Of a stretch of DNA of 64,000 nt, positions 37,200 through 47,949 are shown piece by piece. Source of the DNA: Polytrichum commune. Lineage: Eukaryota > Streptophyta > Polytrichopsida > Polytrichales > Polytrichaceae. The notes under the pieces were generated by a model. That model was given only the letters and a program-made list of their open reading frames with translations, made no database searches and was not told the origin of the DNA. Location of the stretch: positions 34,433,180 through 34,497,179 of the forward strand of contig OX485808.1 of the NCBI GenBank assembly GCA_950295325.1. The letters are read 5' to 3'. Position numbers and translations under genes: made by a program. The number at the start of each line of letters is the position of its first letter. The first letter of the stretch is position 1.

Positions 37200-38711
37200 C
37201 CTGGATTAGCCCCTCACACTCTCTCTTCCTCTCTCTCTCCAAGCTCCGGCAGCCATGGCGATGCCGGACACCACCGCCTCTTCATCCAACACTCTCTTTA
37301 TCACATCAGGTTCTTACCAAACACGAAACCAAAACAATAAGTATTCTCTTCTCATCTCTACAAACACTATTTTAATCAACAAACTCTCTCTCACAATACA
37401 GCACACAACACATCATCTCTCCCCTTCCCTTTCCGTTTCCCTCTCCCTCTCCCTTTTGTCTCTCTCCCTCTCTTCACGCTCCACTCCGAGGTATCTCCTT
37501 CTCCCTCCTCCGATTCCTCCAATAATCTTAAAATCACATGTTGCAAATTTTAGGTTCGGCTGTATCTTCAGTTACGCCTTACCTTGTTTTCTTTCTCTCT
37601 GTCTGTGTCTCTGTTTTCTGGTCTTGGCTCTTTTTGAAACTTTTCTGCATTGGGTACCTTGGACTACTTCGAGTCCCTCTCGTCCTTTACAAGCTGCAAA
37701 TTTTCTTACTGGAAGTTGTTATTTATTTATTTAATTGTTTTTGGCCTTTTTTCCCCTTGTTTTCGTTTGAGGATGTTCGTGGCTTCTACGTGACATCGGG
37801 GATCATCTCTCTTCTCCTTTCAATTGTATGAATACGTTCAATACTTGTATGCGAGAATATGAATATTTTTGGGGTAGAGGTGTCTGAGAGGTATCTCAAG
37901 TTTTGCCTTAAGTTAGCCTATTTTTTGTTATTTCTCCTATTCGCATCGGGTCTCGGGTGCTGCCTTATTTTGACTTCCTATGATTACTATTCTTATTCTC
38001 ACTGGAAGCGACCTTGTCTGCGGATTGTTTTTTTTGAGGGATTTCAGCTTTAGAGGGTATCTCCGTTTTTGCCTTACTCTGTTAATTTAAAATTTTCACT
38101 CTCCGGCTCTCACCACTTCTTCTAGGGCGAGGGTTTCCATGGATTTTACAATTTTAAGTAAGGGGTAATAGATGATGTGGGTATGTTTACAACAAATTTT
38201 AGTGGGCATCATTGTTGTCATCAACATCTGCAACACGAGTTTGTCGATGCGCAAAGATACCTGCGGGTGTGGGGTTGATTAATTAGTGTATGTTTTGCGT
38301 GCTGTGTTTTTGTCTGTAGCCTTTGGGTGTGGCACACGCGATCATCGTCCCAAGTAGTTAGTCCTAGGTTGCGAGCTTCTGTTTGAGCTCAATTCACAAA
38401 GACCCAAGTAATTAGTCCTAGTTGCGAGCTTTTGGTTTGAGCTCAATTCAGAAAGAACCAGTCGGAGAATTAGGGGTTGATGATCTGTTTGCCATCTGTT
38501 TGCACCATCTCTTCCTGTTTGGGAGTTCTAAGGGTTTTGAGGGTTTTTGTGTGTTTCAGGGCTAATCAACCTAATGGATGCTGCTGGAAGAAGAAACTGA
38601 CATTGCATTGGATGCAAAAAGTGAATTGGGATGACATATAAGAAGGCCTCATTTCATGTGTCGTCATAGACGAAACAACGTTGTTTTGCTGAAGGAGCAT
38701 CTTGTTGCAAG
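37200..38711 (+). promoter_or_regulatory. Probable 5' leader of the LPEAT2-like gene, possibly with a leader intron
   Basis: The segment 37200-37510 is strongly CT-rich, as plant 5' leaders often are. An ATG in very good plant context (GCCATGGCG, 37255) opens a short frame. A possible donor (CAG then GTTCTT, near 37310) and a strong acceptor (TTTCAG, ending 38559) would join it to 38560. In that case the frame stops after a few dozen codons, before the main ATG at 38712. It would then be an upstream ORF rather than the protein's N-terminus. An in-frame TAG upstream of 38712 also separates the main ORF from the leader. This is inference from splice-like signals only. Confidence 0.4.
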
Positions 38712-41700
38712 ATGAATTGTGAGCAGCGGGAATCGAAGGAGAGGCAGGGGGCCGGAGCGTTTGGGCAACCACCGGAGCTCAACCTTGATGAAACATTCAA
38801 TCCCTTTCGCAATGACAGCCGATTCGAGGGCATGTACGAGCTTGTCAAGACAATTCTCTTGCTACCCATATTCCTCGTGCGAATCCTACTTTTTTTGGTT
38901 TCACTGCTGTTAGGTTATCTCGTCACAAAACTTGCGCTTCTCGGGGCGAAACATGTGCTTACAAGACCGTTTCCTCAATGGCGAAGGATATTACTGCTAC
39001 CCGTGCGCCTTTGTGCGAGGGTTAACCTCTTTGCATGTGGGTTTCAATGGATCCACATGAAAGGGACACCGGCGCCACGCGACGAGGCGCCGATTCTCGT
39101 GACGAATCATACAACGTTCGCAGACCCGCTATTTCTCTTTTTCAGGCATTTACCTGTAATAGTTACCGCGCACGAGAACCTGAATTTGCCGATTGCAGGT
39201 GCGATTATGAAAGCAATGCAGGTGATTGCAGTTGACCGCGTTTCAAAAGCCTCTCGCCGCAATGCGGCAGGTGCAATCAAGCGGAAAGCGATGTGCAATG
39301 AATGGAGCCATGTAATGATCTTTCCGGAGGCCACCACGACGAATGGAAAAGCTTTGGTTACGTTCAAAGCCGGGGCGTTCACTCCCGGCTATCCAATTCA
39401 ACCAATTCTGATTCGGTATCCGTATGTGAATGTTGACCCGTCTTGGGTTGCGGAGGGGCCTGTCAGCTATTGGCTTCTTTTTCGGCTCATGACTCAATTT
39501 CACAACTTCATGTCGGTTAGTGCTCATTCTCATGTGTCATCAGATAGATTGCCAAGCACAATCAAGAACCCTTGAATTCTACTTTGACCTTGACGACAAC
39601 TTTAGGGTAACAGAGTGTTCCTTTAATTCAATGGGACTTTTCGTCAGGAGCTGGTCCCTTATGATTTCCTATTGGTTGTTTTGCATACAATGTCACTAAT
39701 TTCTCTCCACTTGTGGTGCGTGCTCGGAGGTAGTGCTTGAATTTGACTGAAAAGCAACCCATTTTGTGAGGATCATTGAGGGCCAAACTCAATTTAACAA
39801 CTCAATGAACCAATATAAAATGCTCATCATCCAAACCTCCCAACACTACCACCAAATGTAAACCGCCGAACATGCAAGGTGTTGTATGCAAAACAATCAA
39901 CTCCAACCAAAAGTCCTTTTGAATCAAAGGATAAATCTAATTTATGGGAACAATTTGAGGTTGTTGATACCCTGCCTGCAATCTGTTCTTCATGGTGGAA
40001 GTATCTCTGACTATCTCCAGCCACAACATGTGTAAGCGGGACATAATCAACTGATCTATCAGGGGAGATTTTAATAATGGAGGAACTCAACACAAGAAGT
40101 GCATTTTGAGTATGATGTCAGAGAAATTGATCTTCTGTAGTAAAACCTTGCAATTCAGAGTCTAGCTCATCAGCAAACCCTAATAACGCAATCCTCACTT
40201 TTCCAATGTAGATTCCAAACCCTATATTCTATGGTGGAGGATCTTGTAAAATATTTCTATTGTCATCATCAACTGAACTATCAGGAGAGAATTTGATGAT
40301 AGAGGAGCCCAACACATAAGGATAAAGCATTTTGAGTATGATGCCAGAGAAATTGAATGTTTGTATGACACCTTGTATTCAGAATTCAGCTCATCAGGAA
40401 GCCCTAATAACGTGATTCTCACCTTTCCAATGTAGATTCGAAACCTATATTCAATGGTGAAGGATCTTGTCGAATGTTTCCACTGCTCTTCATGATCATG
40501 TCAGCGTATAGTGTTGGACATATATGCTGGTAGAAGCATATTTCCTCCTACCAAGTTTGGAAGAGTTCATGCTGTGATGATCCACTGTCCTTGTTTTAAT
40601 GGCAATGAGCTGGTTTATTTATCTCTGCAGGTTGAATATTTACCTGTCATATATCCAACTTTGGCCGAAACAAAGAATCCATGGCAATTTGCAGAGCGTG
40701 TGCGGATTACAATGGCACGGGCTCTCAACAGATCTGTGACACAGCACACATACGAGGATGCGGCAATGGCAATGGAAGCAGTCAAGATGAATATCGATAG
40801 TGGAGCCGCACTTCTTGAGTTTGGAAAATTTGAGAAGTTATGTCCAATCAATGTAAAGGATGCAAAACGATTACTGCGCAAATTCCTCGCGATTGATTCC
40901 TTGAAAAGGTCATTCTAGTTTACATCAAACCTTGAAAGTGCTGACATTTGTAGACTGGTAAAGTTTTTCAGGAACGATTGATTCTGCCTGAATTGAATAG
41001 AGCTCAATAAAACCCCAAATACTGCTACTTTTGTTCAATGAAAGTAGTTGAGGTCAGGTGACTATGACATGGAATGGTGAAGGGTGGATTATGGTAAGTG
41101 GGCCTGATTTGGTTATTTATCTTACTTGGACATCCTTGTTAGAGTGGTATTACTAATTGATTGGATCCTCAATGGTATCTAACAAAGTGGTATTACTAAT
41201 GTTGTTGGGGTGTGTTGGTTGCACAGGGGTGTTGTTGAATATGAGGATTATTATATAGCAGTTAATCTTCCAGACTGCCCTATTCTACAGCAGGTGTTCC
41301 GGTACTTCGATATCTCAGATCGGGGTCAAATCAACTTCCGTCAGGTGAGACTTTTGTGACTTTTGAGTTGTACAATTTATCTGCCTGCTACAGCATACTT
41401 TGATTTATTCCAATGTCAGGCATAAGTTATTCATGGGTGACATATACCAACTAGGTCAAATTAGTAACTCTTGATGGCATAGGTCTGTCATGCCATCACC
41501 ACATGTTGATGCAAGCCTGTAAGGTAACAGGGCCTTAATTGAACACTAGTCTTATGCAGACGCCTATATATGAGTGGTGTATGGCAATGCTTGTAGTTAA
41601 AAACAGACACCAAAAAGACACGTGTGATGATGAGATTAGACTATGTGCTTGAAATAAAGGACAATATTTAAGGTTGAGTAGTTAACACAATTGGAAGGGT

Positions 41701-43000
41701 CTATGTGATCATTTGAAGAGAAAGAATAATCTTCACTTTGACCTCTTGTAACTTCTGTGTCTTAACTCTGATTTTGACACTTGAAATGACAATCTACAAT
41801 TTGCTAACCAGATGAAAGTTTCCCAATCTCATCCAACAGCCAAAAGTGTACGTGGAGTTGGATGTGTCTAATAGGCCTGCATACTTTAAGCATAGTCATG
41901 GTGTTAGAGAGGTATGCATTTCACTAACAGATGAACTGAATAAGAGTTGGGGTGATGGGCAGTATGCTGCGGGGATTTCTTTCATAGCGACCCATCCAAG
42001 ATTCAAGGAAGCTGTGGAAGCAGCTTTTAAATTTTGTGGTGGTGGGGAAGGTGAGCTGCCTGATGAAGCCACATTGTCGAGAAGCATGCGAGTGCTCATT
42101 CCGCCAATATCTGATGACCAGGTTTTTCTCTCTCTTGCTTTTCTCCCTTAGGATGGAATGTATAAGCAAACTGAACATTTTCTTCATTAGAGTTATCTGT
42201 AAAGTCTGGGTTGAATTGGGGTCGAAATTCCCTCACGGTCCCTGGTTTAAGTGTAAATGGGAAGCCTTGGAGGGATTCTGAGTTTTAGGCACCGGCATGT
42301 TTTATCTTTATACAATGAATAGTCTTCTCATTTTTTGGCACCCATATGCATGTCTTATCTGGGCACTTCTTACTCTCACCACTTGTGTACTCCCCAAATA
42401 GAATCAAAACCAAGAAAAGAACTCGCAATAGAAGAAAAAGGAGTTTGCTTTGCTCCCTTGGTTTTATTTAGGTCACCGAGACAAGTGTTGGAAGTGGAAA
42501 ATATGAGAGATTCCTCTAAAATTGGTGTTATGGTCTCTGTTCTTGGTGACTTTATGGTTAACTTGATTACCCTTTTCTTCATTCTATACTACTGAAGCAA
42601 ATTGTCATGAAGGTTTTGGTGTTTGGGCTTGATAGCTGCATAGTAATAACTCATGCACTCCTGATTCTATGCATATATGTGAAGATGAGTCTGAACTTCA
42701 TTAGGGCGCTTGCCTTATCAGAACCTCTCAAAATTTCGATGCAAATTATTTTGTCTTTATAAAATAAACTTACAATCTTTGGTTTGTAGGTATTTTCTTT
42801 TAGAGGCGATGATGGGTCAAGGAATCCTGTTTGTTTTCAAACTGATTCAGGCTTGTTTGTTTCTACAGGTTCGCTCATTGTTTGACAGGCTTGACTTGAA
42901 GAAGGCTGGATTATTACGCCATGCTGACTTTGAGAGCTTTTTTGAGGACAACCCAGATTTTCTCCTCATATTTCTTATTGGGAAACCAGGGCTATTGTGA
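38712..43000 (+). CDS. LPEAT2: LPEAT2-type lysophospholipid acyltransferase with degenerate EF-hands, 5 exons
   Basis: Exons: 38712-39515, 40631-40908, 41227-41344, 41963-42121, 42869-43000. They join in phase to 496 residues plus TGA. Family members move an acyl group from acyl-CoA to lysophosphatidylethanolamine and related lipids in the ER/endomembranes. Seen in order: an N-terminal soluble part, hydrophobic helices (about 46-80), the PlsC motif N-H-T-T-F-A-D (H133, D138: the H-x4-D catalytic pair), G-A-I-M-K-A-M-Q, then F-P-E-A-T-T-T-N-G (204-212), P-G-Y-P-I-Q-P, and T-Q-F-H-N-F-M. The C-terminal third aligns with the plant LPEAT2 EF-hand region, but its loops have lost most calcium ligands. 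FPEAT has Ala where the family usually has Gly. The exon 2 donor (GTCATT) is weak. Intron 1 carries a family A MITE and intron 3 a family B copy. Confidence 0.9.
39612..39938. mobile_element. MITE family A, copy 4 (LPEAT2 intron 1)
   Basis: Starts AGAGTGTTCCTTTAATTCAA and ends with AAAGGATAAATCT; both ends are slightly decayed. The internal blocks TTGCATACAA, CCACTTGTGGTGC, CATTGAGGGCCAAACTCA and GTTGTATGCAAAACAA are in family order. The right arm of the central hairpin is partly deleted. Confidence 0.75.
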
Positions 43001-46000
43001 GCAACAAGCATTTGTGGTGAAGCAGTAAAGTAAATTGAGGAAAATCCAGGAAAAATGATGATGTTCAGAGGTTTTCTGTAGCGGCAGTATTACTTAGAGA
43101 TTCGTCTTGGAATTTGTAATGTAGTTGCTGCACAATCATTCGTGTGGTGTAGAAAATAGGCTGGAAAAATTCTTAGTACTTCCTGTGGAGAGACGCTTGC
43201 AGACTATCTGTCTACCTGTCTTCCTGTGAGGGCCATATAGTTCGTTGGCAAGAGACCGAGCAAAACCAAGTAGAACAAAAATAGCAATGGAGCTGCAACA
43301 GTAGGCAGTCTGCTTTACATGTAAGTAATGCTGTGCATTTTTTTGTGCAGTGTAGTTTTTGTACAGATACCTATTTGTAGATCAATGGTTCATCTGCATT
43401 TTGGGAGTAAAATCTTGGCCAGGCACTCATGTAGGAGATTTTTTCAGAGTTTGTGTATTCTCTTATCTTGACAGATAATATGTATCTTTGTCTTCAACTT
43501 TTAACATTTCGAACTATCTCACTTCCAACTACAGTCACTTGTAAGCATTAGATCAGTTTAGGAATCCTCTCATCCGGTTAGCAATTATGAATCATGAAGA
43601 TTGTCAATTCAAGGTTCAGAAATGGAGTTCAGATCCAGTTAGCAATTGTGAATCATGAAGATTGTCAATTCAAGGCTCAGAAATGGAGTTCAGATGCGAA
43701 AGTTATAAGACGTCAAAGAGAAGATTCTTATTCTCTTCCAAAGGTGCCATAGGCCTTTCCCAATTGCTAACACAATTCAACTAGAATGGTTCGCATATTG
43801 TCCAATCTCATCGAAACATGTGTCTTTTTGGTGTCCATTGATGATGCTCACAAAATTTCTACACATTTTTCTAATTTGAATAAACTGAAAGTAAATTTAA
43901 TGAGACCCTCTAGTATCAATCAACAATGTTAATTCTTAACTTTCCAAGCCTATGTAAGGGTTGTTTTGAGTGCATTTCACTCAATGTTGGTTGTGGAATT
44001 TTCATGGACAAGTTTCGAGGTTAAAATGGGATTTGTTTGTAGGATCTTGAAACATGGCAGATGAGCTATAACGAGGAAAAAAAATTGGGCATGAATAACC
44101 CTTCAGATTTTCAAATTATAACTATTGAAGGAAGGGATGGACAAGAAAATGCCATGTTTTATCCCTTGGAAAAGACCTTGGACCAATCAAATTCACCTAG
44201 AAAATGATTGGAATGCTTGTGTGATCCATTAGATGGGAACAACTCCATAGTTGAGCATCTCCACAAATATGCAAACCATAATAGGCTAGCTACCTTGCAT
44301 TTGGAGTATGTAGTTGTCTCATATTTCTAGCCATATATATGCAAAGAATTCTTTAAACATTTGAGAGTGTCTAAATGTCAAATTAAATGATTGATATGAG
44401 CATAAGGGGCCGTTTTTACATGAACCTAAGAAAAAGTCACTTCTACCAATATAAACACCTTTGATGTTCATGAAAAGTTTGCATTGAAGTGGCAATTATT
44501 GATTGAAGTCAACACCCTTAAATGAGATCTGAACACAACAACAACATGACCACTTCCCAGTTTGACATTTTTTTCCACGTTCTAATCATCTACAAATATA
44601 ACTGCTCATGTGTCTATATGTAGATTACCATGTTAGGTTGATGTTCATGGATATTTTGATTTTGGATGAATGAGTTAGGTGGGATTAATGTAGGGAAAAA
44701 ATCATCTATCAACCATAAATGGGTTGCTTGGGAAGTTAGGGGTTAATGTATACAAAGGGGGCATTGGTCTTTATGCACTTGACCTTTGCACATTAGCAAT
44801 TTACCTCTCAACTTACTACATCCAAATTTTAGCATAGTGGCACTCCTCATTCCACCCAAAGCTTGAATCTTGACCTAGCTTATCTAGTGAAATTATCCTA
44901 ACCTAGCCTCTCATAGTCCTTGTCATTTTTGAGCAATTCCTCAGATGAATCATTGCATGATTTCCAGTGTTCCCCTGAAGTGTTTGACACATTGATGATG
45001 TCCATTGATTTCCCAACTTTGTCGTATGAGGACACATACAACATTCTATCAACCTCCCTATAATCATCGACATATTTATTTTCCAAAAGTTGCACATCCA
45101 CCTTGAAGATAGGCTTGACTAATGGCAAGGAATCAAGTGATAAAGCGGGATAGATAGTCTTAGTTTAGAATGGGGTTTCATACGAAATCCTCTTATTAAA
45201 GAAATGAAATTTGTATTTTGCAGATTTTGCATGTATGTCATAATGTCATCCCATTCAACAAACCCTTTGGGAATGGGCGAATGACGCCATCATCTTGAAC
45301 TATTGAATACAAATAGGAAAACTAATGAACACAATTATTATAGCCATGAACACCAATCAAGGATTTGGCAACCTATAAGAGGAGTTCTAAATGAACTCTC
45401 TCAAGTACATACATACAAGCTCGTGGCTGAAACTGATATGTGCAAGAACAAATTGAAAGAAAAGGCAAAAAACTAGTATTTAGATAATGTTGGAATTTTT
45501 GGCCAATTCCGGACTAGATTGTCGCCACACACCTATTTGAATATCTCCACTACAATATCAATGTTTGTGCACATCATGTTCAAGGTTTATAATACAAAGT
45601 TGCCTACACAATGGCTACATGGCGAGTACAAATAACAACACTTGAAAAACAAGTGTTCACATTTCCAAAAATTGCTTGCTTATTTTTGTACTCATCAAAA
45701 TTATGGAATCGCATAAATATCAGTTAAAAAGGGGCCATAAGAATTTATGAAATCCCACAAAATAGGACCTTGGCACCGAGGAACTATTTTCTAGGATTTT
45801 GGAAATTTTTATGATCCTAGTTTAGATATATTTTTATATTTTTAATTTCTTTTATTTGCTTCCTCGAAATCAATGCATGCTTTGTTGGGCAGAAGGGGGG
45901 AGGGGGTGATCAATTCACAACCCCACCCCATTCACCTTCAAGTCCATACATTCGTCTTTGAATTGGCCATTGTGTCAACATCCACCAATTTTGCATTGAC

Positions 46001-47900
46001 ATGCATAAGATGTTATTGAGATGTTCTTGACTTTTTCATTGATGTAAGCAATCTTCAACGTGTAATATAACCTTGAAAAGTCCTAGTTATATAACACTCC
46101 ATAGTCTACTATCCTTGCATCCTTTCTAAAAGGGGCGAGGAAGGTGAAAGAATGGGGACATGTCGAATATGCTTTCTGACACATGGCTAGCATGTTGGTG
46201 ATGCATAATGATCTTATCCTTAAGAAGTAAACCAACCGACTAGATTTCAATGTGCTTGTCAAGTTTCTAGACTACCGGTAAAAGTTTTAAATCGTTAGGC
46301 AACTACCACTTCAAATGTCAAATTATGAGTAATACTAAAGCTGCGTACTGTTCATTTGTAAGGAGGCCCAAATAAAAGGAAAATAATGTCCGAAAATTTC
46401 TTGGCCTCGCGGTGCATCACCCTGCAACTAAGTAGTGTTGCGGACCCATTTTGGGGCCTTGTTCGGGCTCACTATATCAACTTAAAAAATTGTCATCCCT
46501 CATAAGTTACTACCTTTGGCTGAGATCCACTTGAATATGTCATTCATACCTATGTTGTTTACTGTGCTCCCCTCTACCCCCCCAAATTGCGGATAAAGCT
46601 TCATTGTAATCAGAGTTGCAGAAATGGGATGCTTGCTTCCCGGGACATGGTTCTTCAGCAGGCACCTACTGTTATCCAAGATATGGTTGTTTACTCCTTG
46701 TCTATTGAGCCAAAACTCACCTCCACACTTTCACTTGGCTCTTGAGGAAAGTACACTAAATATCATATTTAGCGTGACTTACTATTTAGAATTTACACAA
46801 TGCTATATATTTACACCACTATTGTAATATTTTTACCAAGTAAAGATGTTGATGTTTTATAATATCCAAACAACCAATTTGGCCTTTGTTGGTAAAAAAA
46901 TGAGACATAAAGTAAATAGTTACAGCATTGCGCAATTGCAAATATTAAGTGACACTAGATGTTATATTTAGTGTAGCTCTCCATCGTCTTGTAATCTGGG
47001 GACTCATAGATTTGCGTGGCAAGGTGGTCTTGTAAATGCCTCCAACCCGACTAGGGCGGTGTCCTAGGAGGATCAACCCTACCTATTTTGTGGCTGTCTA
47101 GATATAACATCATTTTAGCACAAAGTGCATCACAATATATAATTGGAAGTTAGGAACACCAACTCATAGATTGCAAAATTTATCTTCAGCACACAAATAG
47201 CTGGAAGTCAATCGACTTTTTGCTTGCAGAATTGCTTCATGTGGAGGCCACACATCATGTCCAAAAATGACAAAATTGAAAGAGACATGGGTAAGCCAAG
47301 GTAAAAAAAAAATCTTGAATTTCACATATGCCTAACCTCGGGGAGCTTGGTTTCAATATTGGTACCTCTTTTATTGGGTAGAATTGTTCATTTTCAACTT
47401 TGATCCAAGACAATGGTTTTGCAAGGCTAAAATTTATGTTTCCGATCGATCGGAGTTGAAAACAAACATTTCTAACCAAAAAAGAGAGGGACCAACATTG
47501 AAACCAAGCCCCTAAGTTAGAAGGCTGGGACGAACCAACCAATACACTGGTTTCTTGGAGGCAAGGGTTTAGGCATCCAGCAAGAAACAAGTGTGTGGAT
47601 TGGTTCGCCCAAATCTAAGTTAGAGGATAGGCACATGCAAAGGGCCAAAATTCTTTCACCTTGGCCCCCACCGATCTCCGTTTCAACACCGGCGTTTTCA
47701 AATGTGTGTGGCCTCCCCTTCATGTACTTTGAATGTCTATTTTTATGAAGTTCCTGATCTGGATGGTCATGGCTTATGCAAATTGCGATGATGAGCTCAT
47801 CATCGCTCAGGGTTCGGGACTATCACATTTGAACTAACCATCGCATATTGCATGCTGCAGCTAAGCTACTTCTTATGGAGGGAGGTTGATTATGATTGTA
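43001..47900. other. Gene-free stretch downstream of LPEAT2
   Basis: The first few hundred bases are probably LPEAT2 3' UTR. Beyond that no gene is recognised. It contains a 61-bp tandem duplication (43572-43693), a family B fragment (about 43800-43870, inverted), a G-rich tract near 45890 and CACTAAAT-type repeats (46753-46990). The minus-strand frame at 44898-45128 looks moderately protein-like (acidic, Tyr/Trp-containing), but I could not assign it. Confidence 0.4.
43572..43693 (+). repeat. 61-bp tandem duplication
   Basis: Two head-to-tail copies with a 61-bp period. Each runs through TTAGCAATT, GAATCATGAAGATTGTCA and CAGAAATGGAGTTCAGAT, with only about three differences. It lies about 570 bp past the LPEAT2 stop. 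No coding role is seen. Confidence 0.85.
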
Positions 47901-47949
47901 CAGTGTAGATCAGAAGAAGCCTGCAGCTGATCGATCATGAGGGTAGGTG

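Noticed and set aside
37255-37734. 159-codon Ser/Leu-rich frame starting at a good ATG
   Set aside because: The Ser/Leu richness reflects the CT-rich leader of the LPEAT2-like gene. At most the first codons form an upstream ORF.
44404-44440. A third Harbinger-like MITE starting GGGGCCGTTTTTACA
   Set aside because: Only one end resembles the family. No matching right end or TAA duplication was found downstream.
44898-45128. 76-codon minus-strand frame with a protein-like look
   Set aside because: It vaguely recalls a domain seen in plant hypothetical proteins, but no name, partner exon or motif could be supported.
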